From contig CBDDEJ010000007.1 of assembly GCA_965226915.1 (NCBI GenBank), positions 310,001 to 374,000 on the forward strand: 64,000 nt of DNA. The letters are read 5' to 3'. The notes below the pieces were generated by a model. The model did not search any database and was not told the DNA's origin. It saw only the letters and a list, made by a program, of their open reading frames with translations. Shown here in pieces: positions 44,882 through 55,082 of this stretch. A program made the position numbers and the translations under genes. The stretch's first letter is position 1. Every line of letters begins with the position of its first letter. This DNA is from Io17-Chloro-G2 sp965226915. GTDB lineage: Bacteria; Chloroflexota; Dehalococcoidia; Lucifugimonadales; UBA3495.

Positions 44882-45056
44882 AGGTCTGGCCGGAAAGCCA
44901 TTGGCCGGGTTTCGCGCTACGCCAGACAGACGTATTATAGTCTTATGTGGCATGATAGTGTCTTTAATACGGTTCAAGAACCCACTCTTACATCGACAAT
45001 CGTCGCTAAGAAAACGACGACTTGGGGAGAATCGGGGTTTCCGTCCGAGTTTCTAG
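44882..45056 (+). mobile_element. MITE-171, copy 2, at CTAG
   Basis: 171 bp (44882-45052), differing from copy 1 at a few positions, between CTAGs at 44878-44881 (shared with IS701) and 45053-45056. Lies inside the retropepsin-like gene. Confidence 0.88.
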
Positions 45057-45110
45057 AAGGAGTCAGGCTTGTCGTTGACCCAGTGAATAAGCGCTTGATC
45101 CCCGCTCGTG

Positions 45111-46557
45111 CCTTGTTGGTAACTGTTCAGACTTGATGAGGTGAATTGGCTCAAAGCCGTTGGAAAAACGCTGGCATGGCCGGGGGAGTTGTGGCATACC
45201 AGGGAGGTGGACACTGAACTAGACCTGAACGCGGCGAGTGGCGAAACTCTGCTGGAGATAATTGCCGGCCAGCGGGGAGTCATTGCCGATTTGCAAAGGC
45301 GGATTGGGGTTCTGGAATCCCGTCCCAACCGGCGCGGGTCGTCGGGGATGCCGGGTAATCAGCCGCACTCCAGCCGGCAAGCGCCGGAGAACAAGGAGCC
45401 CAGAAAGCCGCGCCGCCATGGCTTCGCCCGCCAGCGCATGACTCCTACCCGGCGGGTGGAGCATGCCGTGGCGGTCTGTCCCGACTGCGGGACTCACCTG
45501 AACGGCGGATGGGTACAGCGAACTCGGGAAGTCATTGAGCTACCGGTGGCTCCGGTAGAAGTGACCGAGCACGCCCTGGTAGCCCGCATCTGTCCGGTAT
45601 GCCAGCGGCGCCGGCTGCCCAAAGAGGCCCTGCAGGGGGTGGTTCTGGGCCAGCAGCGCCTGGGGGTCAATCTGGTAAGCCTGATGGTGACCCTGCGGGA
45701 GGAGGGACGGTTGCCCATAAGAATCATCCAATGGTACCTGGAGAGCGTCCATCAGTTGCACCTGAGTGTTGGCGCCATCGTCGAGGCCGTCCATGGAGTA
45801 GCCCGTCAGACTGAGACGGCGGTGCGAGAGGTGCTCGAGCAAGTCCGCGCCAGTCCCGTGGTGCAGGGCGACGAAACCGGCTGGCGCCAGGACGGGAGCA
45901 ACGGCTATGTTTGGACCTTCAGCACTCCCAGCGAACGATACTTCCTGCGTCGGGGTCGGGATAAGGAGGTGGTGGATGAGGTGCTGGATTCCTCCTTCAG
46001 CGGAGTGTTGGTCAGTGATTTCTACGCGGCCTATAACCACTACCCGGGCCTGAAGCAACGGTGCTGGGCTCATCTGCTGCGGGATATCCATGACCTGAAA
46101 GGGTTGTACCCAGAAGACGCTGGGCTGGCTCAGTGGGCCGAGGCGGTTCACCAAGTCTACACGGAGGCCAAGGCCTCGGTCCTTCCCCGAGCCCAGCCAG
46201 GCCATCGCACCCAGCTAATGCTGGAGGAGAAACTAATGGTCTTGGCGCGGCCTTTCCTTAAAGATCCCCTGGCGGTTCAGGCCAAGCTCTGCCGGCGCAT
46301 GGAACGGTTCATCAAGGAACTGTTTGTCTTCGTGTCGGACCCAGCCGTGCCCTCAGACAACAACGCCGCCGAGCGGAGCCTGCGGCATCTGGTAACCAGT
46401 CGCAAGATCAGCGGCGGCGCCCGCTCAGGGCAGGGCGCCGACAGCAAGATGACCTTGGCATCCCTCTTTGGCACCTGGCGGGCCAGAGGTCTCAATCCCC
46501 TCCTGGAATGCCGCCGGTTGCTCACTTCCCCTCAACTCTGAACAGTTTCCCTTGTTG
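45111..46557 (+). mobile_element. IS66-family element, copy 3
   Basis: Element 45119-46549 (1431 bp) between perfect 8-bp duplications CCTTGTTG (45111-45118, 46550-46557). It sits five codons before the end of the retropepsin-like gene. Confidence 0.95.
45141..46541 (+). CDS. IS66-family transposase, copy 3
   Basis: A 466-residue intact transposase, same catalytic residues as copy 1. Visible differences are Thr for Ala in 'VARQTETAVRE' and Ala for Thr in 'ISGGARSGQ'. Confidence 0.95.
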   Translation: MNWLKAVGKTLAWPGELWHTREVDTELDLNAASGETLLEIIAGQRGVIADLQRRIGVLESRPNRRGSSGMPGNQPHSSRQAPENKEPRKPRRHGFARQRMTPTRRVEHAVAVCPDCGTHLNGGWVQRTREVIELPVAPVEVTEHALVARICPVCQRRRLPKEALQGVVLGQQRLGVNLVSLMVTLREEGRLPIRIIQWYLESVHQLHLSVGAIVEAVHGVARQTETAVREVLEQVRASPVVQGDETGWRQDGSNGYVWTFSTPSERYFLRRGRDKEVVDEVLDSSFSGVLVSDFYAAYNHYPGLKQRCWAHLLRDIHDLKGLYPEDAGLAQWAEAVHQVYTEAKASVLPRAQPGHRTQLMLEEKLMVLARPFLKDPLAVQAKLCRRMERFIKELFVFVSDPAVPSDNNAAERSLRHLVTSRKISGGARSGQGADSKMTLASLFGTWRARGLNPLLECRRLLTSPQL

Positions 46558-46646
46558 ATGCGGGCAACATAGATTTGAAGCATTATCGTGGTTCACTTCC
46601 CATGCCGGCCGGTGGCTATGATTCATCAGTTGGTGTGATCGTCGAA

Positions 46647-48038
46647 CTAGCGTGCCCCGTCTCCGCTAAGAAGCTGGGCAATCCGCTCCAACCCGTCAAC
46701 CTCTTCCAGGCGGTCCAAAAGGTCCAGCAGTTCTTGGGACGATGGACCGGAAATCGCGGCTGCGGCGCAGTCGCGGAATTTGTCCCGTATCTCGTCCATG
46801 GTAGTTCCCCTGAGAGCGCCGGTGTCTATGCGATCCGCCCTCTCCTTTAGCACCCGGCCGTCCTTCAGATGGACCTCCACTTCGTTGTACGCCTCGATCC
46901 AACTGGGCTGGCCTTCGTTCCCGGCGATGCGGCGCATGTTCACCCTGGGGATGAATTCCTGAGCTTCTAGCCGTTGCACCTGGCTGTCGGTGAAACTGTT
47001 GAGGCCAACGCCGCCGTCCAACATTGACGCCGCCAGGCAGTATTGCATGCTGAATTTCCCTTCCAAAGCGATCTTCGGGCGGTAATGGATCAATGACCGC
47101 GGTGGGTCAAAATCCACCAGCACGTCCACTTTTTCCACCTCCTCCGCATCGACCCGTTCTTTGGCTAGCAAAGTGGACATGGCGTCCAGGGCTAAGTGGG
47201 CGCTGCCGCAGCACGGGTATTTCTTGATCTCGATGCCCGACTCCACCAGGTAGCATTTCTCTCCCAGGTTTTGCAGGACCTGATCCGGGTCGTAACCCTG
47301 GCCTCCGGAAAATGCGCGCATGAATCCAAACCTGGCTTCAATGGCGTCGTCTCCGGCGGTGAATCCGGCCTTGATCAGCTTGGCTGAGACTACGCCCGCG
47401 CGGCAGGCGGCGCCGGCGTGAAAAGGCTTGGTCATGGTGCCGAAATTGGCTCTTAACCCGGCGGCTTGCGAGGCGGCCAGGGAGACTGCCATCGCCGTGT
47501 GTTGGGTATCTAACCCCAGTATGCGGGAAGCGGCCGCGGCCGCGCCTAGCGCCCCCAGCGGGCCGGTTGGATGCCAGCCAAGATCGTCGGAATAGGCCAC
47601 GCTCATAGCCTCGCCCACGCTGCAGGCGACTTCGAAGCCCAGCATGTAGGCTAGCAGCAATTCCCCGCCGGACGAGCCTTGTTCTTCTGCGAGGGCCAAT
47701 GTTCCAGGCAGCAGGACAGCCGTGGGGTGTCCCTTGATCGCCCGGGTGATGTCGTCATAATCCAGGGCGTGAGACATGGCGCCGTTGATGAGGGCCGCGT
47801 CGGCGGAAGAGGTTTGAAATCCGCGGCCGATCACGGTGGCCGAGGGGACGCCTCCGTTAGCGTTGACGAAATCTGAGAGCACCTGCGCCAACGGTTCAAC
47901 CGAGCCGGCCAAGGCGCAAGCCAGACAATCAATGATGGCGCCTTTGGCGGCCTCAACAGCGTCGGGCGGGAAACTATCCAGCTCAGCGCCGCTGACGTAT
48001 TCGCCGATTCGCTGGGTGATTTTCTGGGTGACTTCCAT
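46647..48038 (-). CDS. MmgE/PrpD-family protein
   Basis: A 463-residue protein of the 2-methylcitrate dehydratase/cis-aconitate decarboxylase superfamily, soluble all-alpha plus lid. Signatures are 'AAKGAIIDCLACALAGS', 'INGAMSHALDYDDITRAIKG' with active-site His/Asp, 'GWHPTGPLGALGAAAAASR', 'KPFHAGAACRAGVVSAKL' and 'KKYPCCGSAHLALDAM'. The ATG at 48038 has GGTGGAGG upstream; the frame extends further without such a site. Paralogues in this phylum are numerous and act on varied acids; the substrate is unknown. Confidence 0.87.
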   Translation of the reverse strand: MEVTQKITQRIGEYVSGAELDSFPPDAVEAAKGAIIDCLACALAGSVEPLAQVLSDFVNANGGVPSATVIGRGFQTSSADAALINGAMSHALDYDDITRAIKGHPTAVLLPGTLALAEEQGSSGGELLLAYMLGFEVACSVGEAMSVAYSDDLGWHPTGPLGALGAAAAASRILGLDTQHTAMAVSLAASQAAGLRANFGTMTKPFHAGAACRAGVVSAKLIKAGFTAGDDAIEARFGFMRAFSGGQGYDPDQVLQNLGEKCYLVESGIEIKKYPCCGSAHLALDAMSTLLAKERVDAEEVEKVDVLVDFDPPRSLIHYRPKIALEGKFSMQYCLAASMLDGGVGLNSFTDSQVQRLEAQEFIPRVNMRRIAGNEGQPSWIEAYNEVEVHLKDGRVLKERADRIDTGALRGTTMDEIRDKFRDCAAAAISGPSSQELLDLLDRLEEVDGLERIAQLLSGDGAR

Positions 48039-48341
48039 GTTGCGCCTCCACCGGCTGCTGCCTGATGTTTGTATTTTGCCGGGATTCCCCAGATCAAACC
48101 ACCTTTCCTGGATATAGCTCCCGCGGGGATACCGCCAAATATAATCCCGCATTCCAAGAGCGTCAAATGCGGCCTGATGCGGCCTGATTCACTCAAAGTC
48201 CCCGCTTTCATTGGGCAACCACTGTACTGCCAAGCGTAAAAGCCCCAAACCGCTGGTCTACGCCCAAGTCTCGCCCTTGGGAAGCTCTTTTGCCCTGTGC
48301 GACCCCGTAACCGTAACCAATCCCGACGCTCCTAAAGTGGA
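48039..48341. other. Gap beside IS1380-A
   Basis: No gene recognised. It probably contains the unmarked right end of IS1380-A, whose terminal repeat I could not place. Confidence 0.35.
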
Positions 48342-48767
48342 CTAGCCAGGAGCCAGCCTAAGCCGACCAATTCGTTCCAGTATCCCGCCTAGCATTTCCC
48401 GGCTCACCAGCACCTCAGCAAGCTGAAACACCAGCCTTCCGGCATGGCGCACCAACCGTCCTCCAGTCTTGATCATGCTGGTCTGCAGACTGGTCAACGA
48501 CCAGTGCTTCATTGCCTCCGGTAAGGCTAGCCTTCTCATGAAGTTGCCCAAGTTGTAAGCCAGTACGAACAACTCCAGCCTGACCTGATTGGCCACGAAC
48601 TTGTGGCAGGACAACTTGGTCCAGTTCAGGGCGTACTTGCCTTCTTTTATCCATTGCTCCGCGGTGCCTCGGCCATTGTAAAAGCGGACTATCCCGATGT
48701 TTGGATAGCTCAGATTGGTGACGATGAAGCCCACTCTGGGAAACAGTTCTCCCTGGGGCCACTCCAC

Positions 48768-50498
48768 CTTAGTCCGAATCCACCGATGGACCCGGATGGA
48801 GGGGGTGAGGACAGCGGAAGAGGGGGGAGGGAGTTGCAGGCGCGATGATCCGGGCTCGAATTCGGGTAGACGGGAGGTTGGCGGGCGGTCGCAGGCGCTT
48901 TTGGGGGCGCCGATGGCGGTCTGCAGTGGCTGTGCTGAGCGAGATGGCGGGATAGGACACGGGAAGAGGCGCTCGCGGACCGGGACTGGCGCGAGTTTGC
49001 CGGGACGTTCAGTTGGCCGGATGGCGGGTCAGTTGCAGACGGGTCGTCAGGCTGGGAGTGGCAGGGCGCGCAGCCGGGCCAGGGCGCGACTGAACTGGGT
49101 TTCCCAAGGCCAGCGCTGGGGCAGATGCAGGGTGAGGCGGCGCGCCGAGCGGGTGAGCCGTCCGGCCAGGGAGAAGAACCGTCGCCTGAGGGTCTTGGTG
49201 GTCACGATCTGCTCGCCCAGGCCGATGCGCGCGGTCCAGCGGGCCAGGTTGTGGGCCATCACCTGGACGGCCAGCCAGGCGCCGTTGGCGGCGAAGCGGC
49301 CGGACGGCATGTGGTTCAACCCGACGCCGTACTTGAGGTTGCGTATCGCATTCTCGATCTCGGCGTGGCGGCGGTGGTCGGCCTCCAGTTCCAGGGTCTC
49401 TCCGTCCCGGTCGGTGATGAAGCCGTGATAACTGTAGGTGGCGAAGAGGGCCAGTTGGGAACCGGGGGTCGGCTGCACCCGCCGGACGATGAGCCGCACC
49501 GGCGCGGCGTCCGGCTCACTCTGGAAGGGGGTATAAGTCGTCTCGGCCACAGCGGCGGCGCCGTCCATCCAGTAGGGAATCGGCGTCCAGGCAGCTTCGG
49601 GTATGGCCTCGATGAGATTGCGCAGGCTTTTGTGCTGGCGGATGGTGATGGAGAAGCGCACGTCCAGCTTGCGGCAGACGGCGGCCACGGCGTGGGTATA
49701 GAAGCCGCTGTCGGCCCGCAGGGTGATCTGCCCGCTGGCGCCAGCGTAGCGCACCCGCCCCACCGTCTCCCGCAGGAAGTGGGCGGCCCCGCGGGCGGTG
49801 TTGGCGCGGCCCTCGCGCAGCCGGGACATCAGCACGTCGCCGGCGCCGGCGGCGACGGCCAACAGCGGGGTGATAGCCCCGGGCGCCGGTGTAGCCGTGG
49901 TGGCGGGCGCCCTCCTTGGCCAGTCCGTAGGTCTCGCAGATCGTCGAATCAAGGTCGATGGTAAATGGTGCGTCGCCGGGTCCGGCTCCGGCCTGCCAGG
50001 CCCGGGCCAGCAACTCGCGGCTCACCCGGTCCAGTTGGCGGACGTGGCCCCAGCGAAAGCTGCGCAGGAAGGCGCCCAGGGTGGAGGGCGCCTTGAGCAC
50101 ACTGCCCAGGGTGCAGGCTGTCCCGCCGGCGCGCAGCGCATCGGCGTCGTCGATGCAGTCGCCGCCCGCCAACGCAGATGCCACCAGCGTCATCATCTTG
50201 TCACCGGTGTTGGCTCGGCCTGGGGCCCGGCCCAGGTCCAGGCGCCGGTCAACCAGTTGGGAAAGGCCGAGGTGCAAGGCCAAGGTGGCGGGAAGGAGCA
50301 GGCCGGCATTGTTGACCAGGCGGTGGTCGTCGAAGGTGATGTGGATGCGGTCGAGGTGGTTGCGTGGTCGCATCTATTGGGTGCTCCTTGTTTCTGGTCG
50401 GTTTTCTGTTATAAAACCATTATCCCAGATTCAGAGGAGCACTTCCTTCCCTATCCGCCCTGTCGCGACACGCCCTCTATCGGTGGATTCGGGCTTAG
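48768..50498 (-). mobile_element. IS1380-family element B, nested in A
   Basis: Element 48773-50493 (1721 bp) with ends TCCGAATCCACCGAT and CCCGAATCCACCGAT (reverse) and the 5-bp duplication CTTAG (48768-48772, 50494-50498). It belongs to the same family as its host but is clearly different and more GC-rich. Confidence 0.85.
49047..50373 (-). pseudogene. IS1380-family transposase B, frameshifted
   Basis: First frame 50373 to about 49870: 'FDDHRLVNNAGLLLPATLAL' and 'FTIDLDSTICETYGLAKEG' (first Asp) to 'HHGYTGARGYHP'. Second frame to 49047: 'LLAVAAGAGDVLMSRLREG', 'TLRADSGFYTHAV' (second Asp) and 'RRHAEIENAIRNLKYGVGLN' (Glu). The shift falls in a run of four C (reverse strand, 49870-49867), where three would keep frame. 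The complete protein would be about 442 residues. It is either a recent mutation or a base-call error. Confidence 0.82.
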
Positions 50499-51399
50499 AG
50501 ACCACTCTCCGAGCAACGTTCCAGCTCTGGGCCTGGTAGACGAAGTCATGATAGGAGACGATGGGCTTCGGGGAAAGCCACTCCGTAGGCCGTATCAGCC
50601 GGGGCGCTATCTCCCGCTGCAGCACCTGGTTGGACCGCAGCCTGATGGCGTAGCCGATGTTTCTTGCTTCCAGATAATCGTATATCTCCGGCTTGGCGAA
50701 GGCGGCGTCAGCACGAAACAGCAGCAGTCAGGCTGCTGTCAAATAACGCTCCACCACCGGATCAAGGACTTCTTGCCAATCATCGGCACTGGGGACGTTG
50801 CCTGACCGTAGCTTAGCTGCTTCACAATCCCCGAACTGGTTGAACAGAAAGAGAGGGTGATAGCAGACGCATTCAAAGTGGCCGTTATAGGCTGCTCCCT
50901 CCTGCTGGCCGTGCACTGGACTCTCGGAACTGTCCATATCCAGGATTACTCGCCGGTGTAGGGTATGGGCCATAGCTCGTTCCACCCACTGGGTATTTAT
51001 TCGTGCCAGCCCCTTCAGGTTGTCCTCTTGGGTCAGGAACTCCGTCTCGAACCGGCCCATCTCACTGGTGCTGGCTCCTTTCCGCTCCGAGCCTTGCCAT
51101 CCCACGATCACTCGCATGGCTGGGTCTTGGGAAAGGCGCACTGCGTCATTGGTGTCGTCGTAGCCGGCCAAGCGGCTGTAGATCGACTGTCTTAGCAGCG
51201 GAACCAGGTGGTGAAGGATATTGCGTCCGGTACGGCTTTCCTGGAGGTAGTCCTCAGCGATTTCGGTAAGGCCCAAGGCATCATCAAACTCTCGAAAGGC
51301 AAGAAGACCAGCGTCGGAGGTGATGGTTGAGCCGTGAAATTCCAGGCGGACTTTGGGGTTGAATTGGAGCCGGAGAGGGGCATTTTCGCCGTCACCCAT

Positions 51400-51641
51400 C
51401 AGGTGCCTCCATGATGCCTACGGCATCTTACTGCAAAGTGACATATCATGGAGTTATTATAGCCGGGAACACGCAAAAAGGGCCCATAATTAGACCATGG
51501 TTGAAAGACCATCGACGAATTACTGAGAAAGCTTTTTAGCCATATGGGAAATGTGGGTGGGAACAGCCCGATCTTTTCAACTAGGGCGCCGGGGTTTCGG
51601 TTAAGCAGGCATTGCAAGCGCTTGATCGCGGCGAAATCAGC
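51400..51641. other. Gap left of the hydrolase
   Basis: Probably holds the outer end of IS1380-A. No gene recognised. Confidence 0.35.
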
Positions 51642-52435
51642 TTAATCCGCCGCCGCCCCTGCCTTCTCCGCGCCGACCCTGGCCACAAATTCATGGACTA
51701 GCCGGTTAAATATTTCTGGCTGTTCGAAGTGGGTGGAGTGCGCCGCGCCGGGAACCACCTCAAAACGGGACCCGGGTATCAGCCGGTGCACCGCCCGGAT
51801 GACGTTGGGCGGAAAGATCAGATCTTCCTCGCCAACTATCAACAATGCCGGGACATTTAGCCCAGCTAATTCATCAGCCTTTGGACCATTCTCGTTTCTG
51901 AAAGAAGCAACGATTCCATCGTTGGCGTTTTCCGGATTCATACCCTGTATCTGGGTGTACAGAAACACCAGGTCCGGGTTATTTTTTATGAACTCGGCGC
52001 AAAGGGCGCGTCCCGGCCCACCCGCGGGCGCTTGCCCACCACTCAATTCGTTCAACACCGAGGCGTCACCCACACCTCCGGTGGTGTCCCCCAAAACCAG
52101 CCCCAAACATCGTTCCGGGTAGGCGAGGGCAATCCCAGGCAGGTCAGACCTCCCATGGACTGGGAAACCAGGAAGGCCTGGGGAATCTCCAAGTGGTCCA
52201 GCAGCTGCTTCAGGTCCTCGACGAAGGCGGTCCGCCCAGGACCGCCGGCCGCATCGATCGACGCGCCCCAGCCCCGGTGGTCAATGGTGATGCACCGGTG
52301 ATTTTCAGCAAATGCCGGAACTTGCCGCCACCAACTCAGGTGGTTGCCTCCCCTGCCATGGGCAAAGACGATGGCGGGTCCCTGACCATGGCTCTCGTAA
52401 TACAACTGAATTCCATTGACATCCGCTTTTGGCAT
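51642..52435 (-). pseudogene. Alpha/beta hydrolase, one-base frameshift
   Basis: First frame from 52435: 'LYYESHGQGPAIVFAHGRGG', 'CITIDHRGWGAS' and nucleophile elbow 'LVSQSMGGLTCLG'. It loses frame at a GG pair near 52134; one extra G would give 'LGIALAYPERCLGLVLGD', joining the second frame (51642-52106) with 'VPALLIVGEEDLIFPP' (acid) and 'VPGAAHSTHFEQPE' (His). All three catalytic residues are present. Length would be about 264 residues. A single-base lesion, so a sequencing error is a real alternative. Confidence 0.8.
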
Positions 52436-52671
52436 GGTGGTCTCCTAATCGATCTAGATGGACCTTGGATTTAATGGGGCGGTTCAGCGGGCCCTGGGTA
52501 GCCTGAAACCTTTAATTTCTCAGTCCGTCCGGCGGTATCTTCCGTGCCATTTGGTCCTGTGTCCTGGCGTCGTCCTCAGGCATCATTTGGAAGGTGGCGG
52601 ATCCAGCGGACTTCGAATAGAGGCCTCTGGCGGTCCAATCAGGCGCTGACTCGTTCGATGGAGGTTCAGAA
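52436..52671. other. Intergenic gap
   Basis: No convincing gene; the upstream region of the hydrolase. Confidence 0.35.
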
Positions 52672-52908
52672 ATGACACAAACACGAATACCAGAAGACAA
52701 GTCGAAACCCCGAACCCGGCACGAAGAGCTCCACCCTACGCTGATCATTGAATTGGCGGGCATCGTGGAGGAGGCGGAAAAAACGAACGAGCCCGAAACG
52801 TCAAATATATCACCTTGGTTCTATTCCGTGCCTTGCGCCCGCGTCCGCCATTACACCGACCATGATCATCGAACTCCGATGGAGGAACCAAGCCGCTCTA
52901 CCAAATAG
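52672..52908 (+). CDS. Possible small protein, unrecognised
   Basis: A 78-codon frame starting 'MTQTRIPEDKSKPRTRHEEL' with GGAGG about 9 bases before the ATG. A central helix-like 'LIIELAGIVEEAEKTNE' is followed by a basic, His-rich tail without family resemblance. Could be a genuine small gene or the start of a decayed one. Confidence 0.3.
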   Translation: MTQTRIPEDKSKPRTRHEELHPTLIIELAGIVEEAEKTNEPETSNISPWFYSVPCARVRHYTDHDHRTPMEEPSRSTK

Positions 52909-52950
52909 TGACCTGCAAGCCCGGAAAAGGCGCTTCTGATCGCTGAGAGA

Positions 52951-53604
52951 TTACACCGGCCACTGCTCCATGTTGTAGGCCATCTCCCAAAACATGTACT
53001 CGTACCGGCTGCTGGTCAGGAACGCCTGGCGCATGACCTCCAACTCCCGCGGGCTGGCTGATTCCGCCTCCCGGTCGACGAAGCTGCGCCAGGCGTCCAC
53101 GCTATTTTGGAGCAGGCCGCCCACGTAGAAGGCGGTCCACTGGCTGTAAAGAGGATGCTCCGACGCGCCCAATTCCTCCCGCAAAAGATGATAGGTCCAT
53201 GGGCAAGGCAGCAGGCACGCGGCGGTGGGTCCAAGACCATAATGGGATGCGATGGCCAGCATATGGTTTACATAAGCTGTGTTGGTTGGCGAGCGCCGGG
53301 CCTTGTGCACGTCATCCATCGAGAGGCCCGATGCTGTCACCAATTGATGGTGAAGGGGACGCTCGATGGGGGTCATGACTCGGTGGGACAACTCCTCCAG
53401 GATATCGGAGTTGGGGGCCTTGGCTAAGGTCATTGCCACAGTCCGGCCAAATCCTTCCAGATACTGATAGTCCTGGCCCAGATAGTATTGGAACTTCTCC
53501 AATGGCAACGTCCCTTCTTTGATCTCCCTCAGGAAGGGATGTGCGAAGATTCGACGCCAGATAGGTTGCGCCTCCGCCATGAGTTGCTCGCTAAAACTGT
53601 CCAT
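52951..53604 (-). CDS. TenA/thiaminase II-family protein
   Basis: A 217-residue all-helical protein. TenA enzymes hydrolyse aminopyrimidines to salvage thiamin. Seen are 'FSEQLMAEAQPIWRRIFAHP', 'YLGQDYQYLEGFGRTVAMTL', Cys in 'AACLLPCPWTYHLL' (the TenA-C nucleophile position) and the closing 'RYEYMFWEMAYNMEQW' with a Glu pair. The ATG at 53604 has AGGAG upstream; a longer frame adds 19 residues. It is divergent from an MFS gene, which might move its substrate. Confidence 0.83.
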   Translation of the reverse strand: MDSFSEQLMAEAQPIWRRIFAHPFLREIKEGTLPLEKFQYYLGQDYQYLEGFGRTVAMTLAKAPNSDILEELSHRVMTPIERPLHHQLVTASGLSMDDVHKARRSPTNTAYVNHMLAIASHYGLGPTAACLLPCPWTYHLLREELGASEHPLYSQWTAFYVGGLLQNSVDAWRSFVDREAESASPRELEVMRQAFLTSSRYEYMFWEMAYNMEQWPV

Positions 53605-53777
53605 TCCGCTCCTGTCTTTAATGTCCATATACAGCATGGGTTCGTGATTGCCTGGGACCAAAGATATGGTATCTCCATATCCCGGTCAACCTGCGGTGAA
53701 GCAGCAACCCGAATGCAACCCAGAATCGCCATGGGAATGCTATACTCGCTTCCAGCACCTGCTATAGCTATCGAAAA

Positions 53778-53805
53778 TAAGGGCACGGCTTGCCGTGCCC
53801 TTATA
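53778..53805. repeat. Palindrome of the GGCACGG family, copy 1
   Basis: ATAAGGGCACGGC-TT-GCCGTGCCCTTAT, 13-bp arms, in the divergent promoter region between tenA-like and MFS genes. Related palindromes stand at 56819, 61237 and 62931. Confidence 0.65.
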
Positions 53806-53821
53806 ATTTGGGAGAGACCTA

Positions 53822-55069
53822 TTGGCCTTATCCATCGCTCGAATCGCCGCCGTTGGCCGCAGTCTGCCCGCATTTAGGGCATTGCGGCATCGCAACTTTC
53901 GGTGGTACTGGCTCAGCACCAGCGCCCAAGCCGGCGCCCGTGGGATGCAATTTTTCGTTTTAGGGTGGCTGGTCCTGGAATTGACCGACTCGGTCTCCCA
54001 GCTGGGATTGGTGATCTTTCTCTACGGCGTACCCAACCTGGCCTTGATGTTGTTGGGCGGCGTTTTGGCCGACCGGTGGGAGCGGCGGCTGCTTTTGCTG
54101 GTAAGCCAGGGCCTTACGGCAGCCATCATCTTCGTCCTGGGAATCTTGACCGCCGCGGATCTGATATCGCTGTGGCACATATACACGGCTTCGTTCATGA
54201 TGGGGATCATTCAAGGTCTCAACATGCCGTCCCGCATGGCGATCGTGTCCGACTTGGTGGACCGGGACGACCTGATGAACGCCGTGTCCTTGAATATGGC
54301 GGTAATGAATGGAGGCAGGGTCCTCGGCCCGGTCGTGGCGGGCGGGATCATCGAGGTATCAGGCATAGGCCCAGCCCTGTTCATGAACGCCGCGATCGCT
54401 CTCATGGGTGTGGTGTTCTTGTTGGCGGTCACTGAAATATCCCGGCCTCCCGCCGCTGAGAAAACCACGATTTTTCGAGACCTGACCGACGGGGTTCGCT
54501 ATTTCCTGGGTTCTCCAGTGGCCTTGACGGTGATCGGCATGGGATTTGCCCTGGGATTCTTTGGCATGCCCTACATCCAGGTCTTGCCTGCCTTCGCCAA
54601 GGAATCGCTAGAAGCAGGCGCCGCCGGGGCAGGGTTCCTGCTCACTGCAGCGGGCGTTGGATCACTGGCCGGAGCTATGATTCTCGCATCCATGGGTAAC
54701 TTTCAACGGAAGAATTGGTTACTCATGGCTTCCGCCCTCACTTTTGCGGTGTCCTTATTCGTCTTCGCCTGGTCGTCCTGGTATTGGGTATCCTGGGCCA
54801 TATTGCTATTCGTGGGCTTGGGCAGCATGACCTATATATCCACCACCACCACGGTCTTGCAACTGACGGCGCCGCGCGAGATTCACGGCAGATTGCTTAG
54901 CATCTGGACCTTGTCCGCCGCGTTGATGTTCATCGGGTCTTTGCCCATGGGAGTAGTGGCGGACACGCTGGGATGGCGTGTCGCTCTGTCAGGCGGCGCT
55001 AGCCTGTGTTTGACGGTGTTCCTCTGCTTGGGGATTTGGCGGCCCACATTGCGGCGCCTGCGAATTTAG
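53822..55069 (+). CDS. MFS transporter (MFS_3 type)
   Basis: A 415-residue transporter, 12 helices. It opens 'FRALRHRNFRWYWLSTSAQA' and has motif A 'GGVLADRWERRLLLLVSQG'. TTG 53822 with GGGAGAG upstream. It resembles the 23.1 and 58.5 kb exporters in plan but is not a close duplicate. Substrate unknown. It converges with the acyl-CoA ligase gene. Confidence 0.83.
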   Translation: MALSIARIAAVGRSLPAFRALRHRNFRWYWLSTSAQAGARGMQFFVLGWLVLELTDSVSQLGLVIFLYGVPNLALMLLGGVLADRWERRLLLLVSQGLTAAIIFVLGILTAADLISLWHIYTASFMMGIIQGLNMPSRMAIVSDLVDRDDLMNAVSLNMAVMNGGRVLGPVVAGGIIEVSGIGPALFMNAAIALMGVVFLLAVTEISRPPAAEKTTIFRDLTDGVRYFLGSPVALTVIGMGFALGFFGMPYIQVLPAFAKESLEAGAAGAGFLLTAAGVGSLAGAMILASMGNFQRKNWLLMASALTFAVSLFVFAWSSWYWVSWAILLFVGLGSMTYISTTTTVLQLTAPREIHGRLLSIWTLSAALMFIGSLPMGVVADTLGWRVALSGGASLCLTVFLCLGIWRPTLRRLRI

Positions 55070-55082
55070 TTTGACGTGACGC

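Larger units (their letters stand above)
43138..46572 (+). pseudogene. Retropepsin-like aspartic protease, three insertions
   Basis: A 121-residue single-domain clan AA protease once stood here. Catalytic motif 'ESLVDTGSSHTVVPASLLRR' and second motif 'VSALLGAYTLEG', ending 'VDPVNKRLIPARALL'. TTG 43138 has AGGAG upstream. The frame is broken by one missing base near 43275 (after 'LALPL', before 'ERIEFELAEG'), by IS701 (43426-44877), by MITE-171 (44882-45052) and by IS66 copy 3 (45119-46549). Deleting each with one target copy and adding the missing base gives 366 nt, 122 codons, ending at TAG 46570-46572. Such small proteases are frequent in Chloroflexota and of unknown role. Confidence 0.85.
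48342..51399 (-). pseudogene. IS1380-family transposase A, interrupted
   Basis: The N-terminal part (50499-51399) has 'RVILDMDSSESPVHGQQ' with the first Asp and, after a TGA at 50728-50730, 'LLLFRADAAFAKPEIYDYLE' with the second. The C-terminal part (48342-48767) has 'VEWPQGELFPRVGFIVTN' and the Glu in 'GRGTAEQWIKEGKYAL'. A second IS1380 element (48773-50493) separates them with a CTAAG duplication. Removing it leaves 1332 nt, 444 codons, in frame but with the TGA. So a nonsense change and a nested insertion both disable this copy. Confidence 0.83.

Noticed and set aside
44599..44940. A separate gene at the end of the IS701 element
   Set aside because: It is an alternate frame of the transposase; the true continuation is the 44676-44861 frame.
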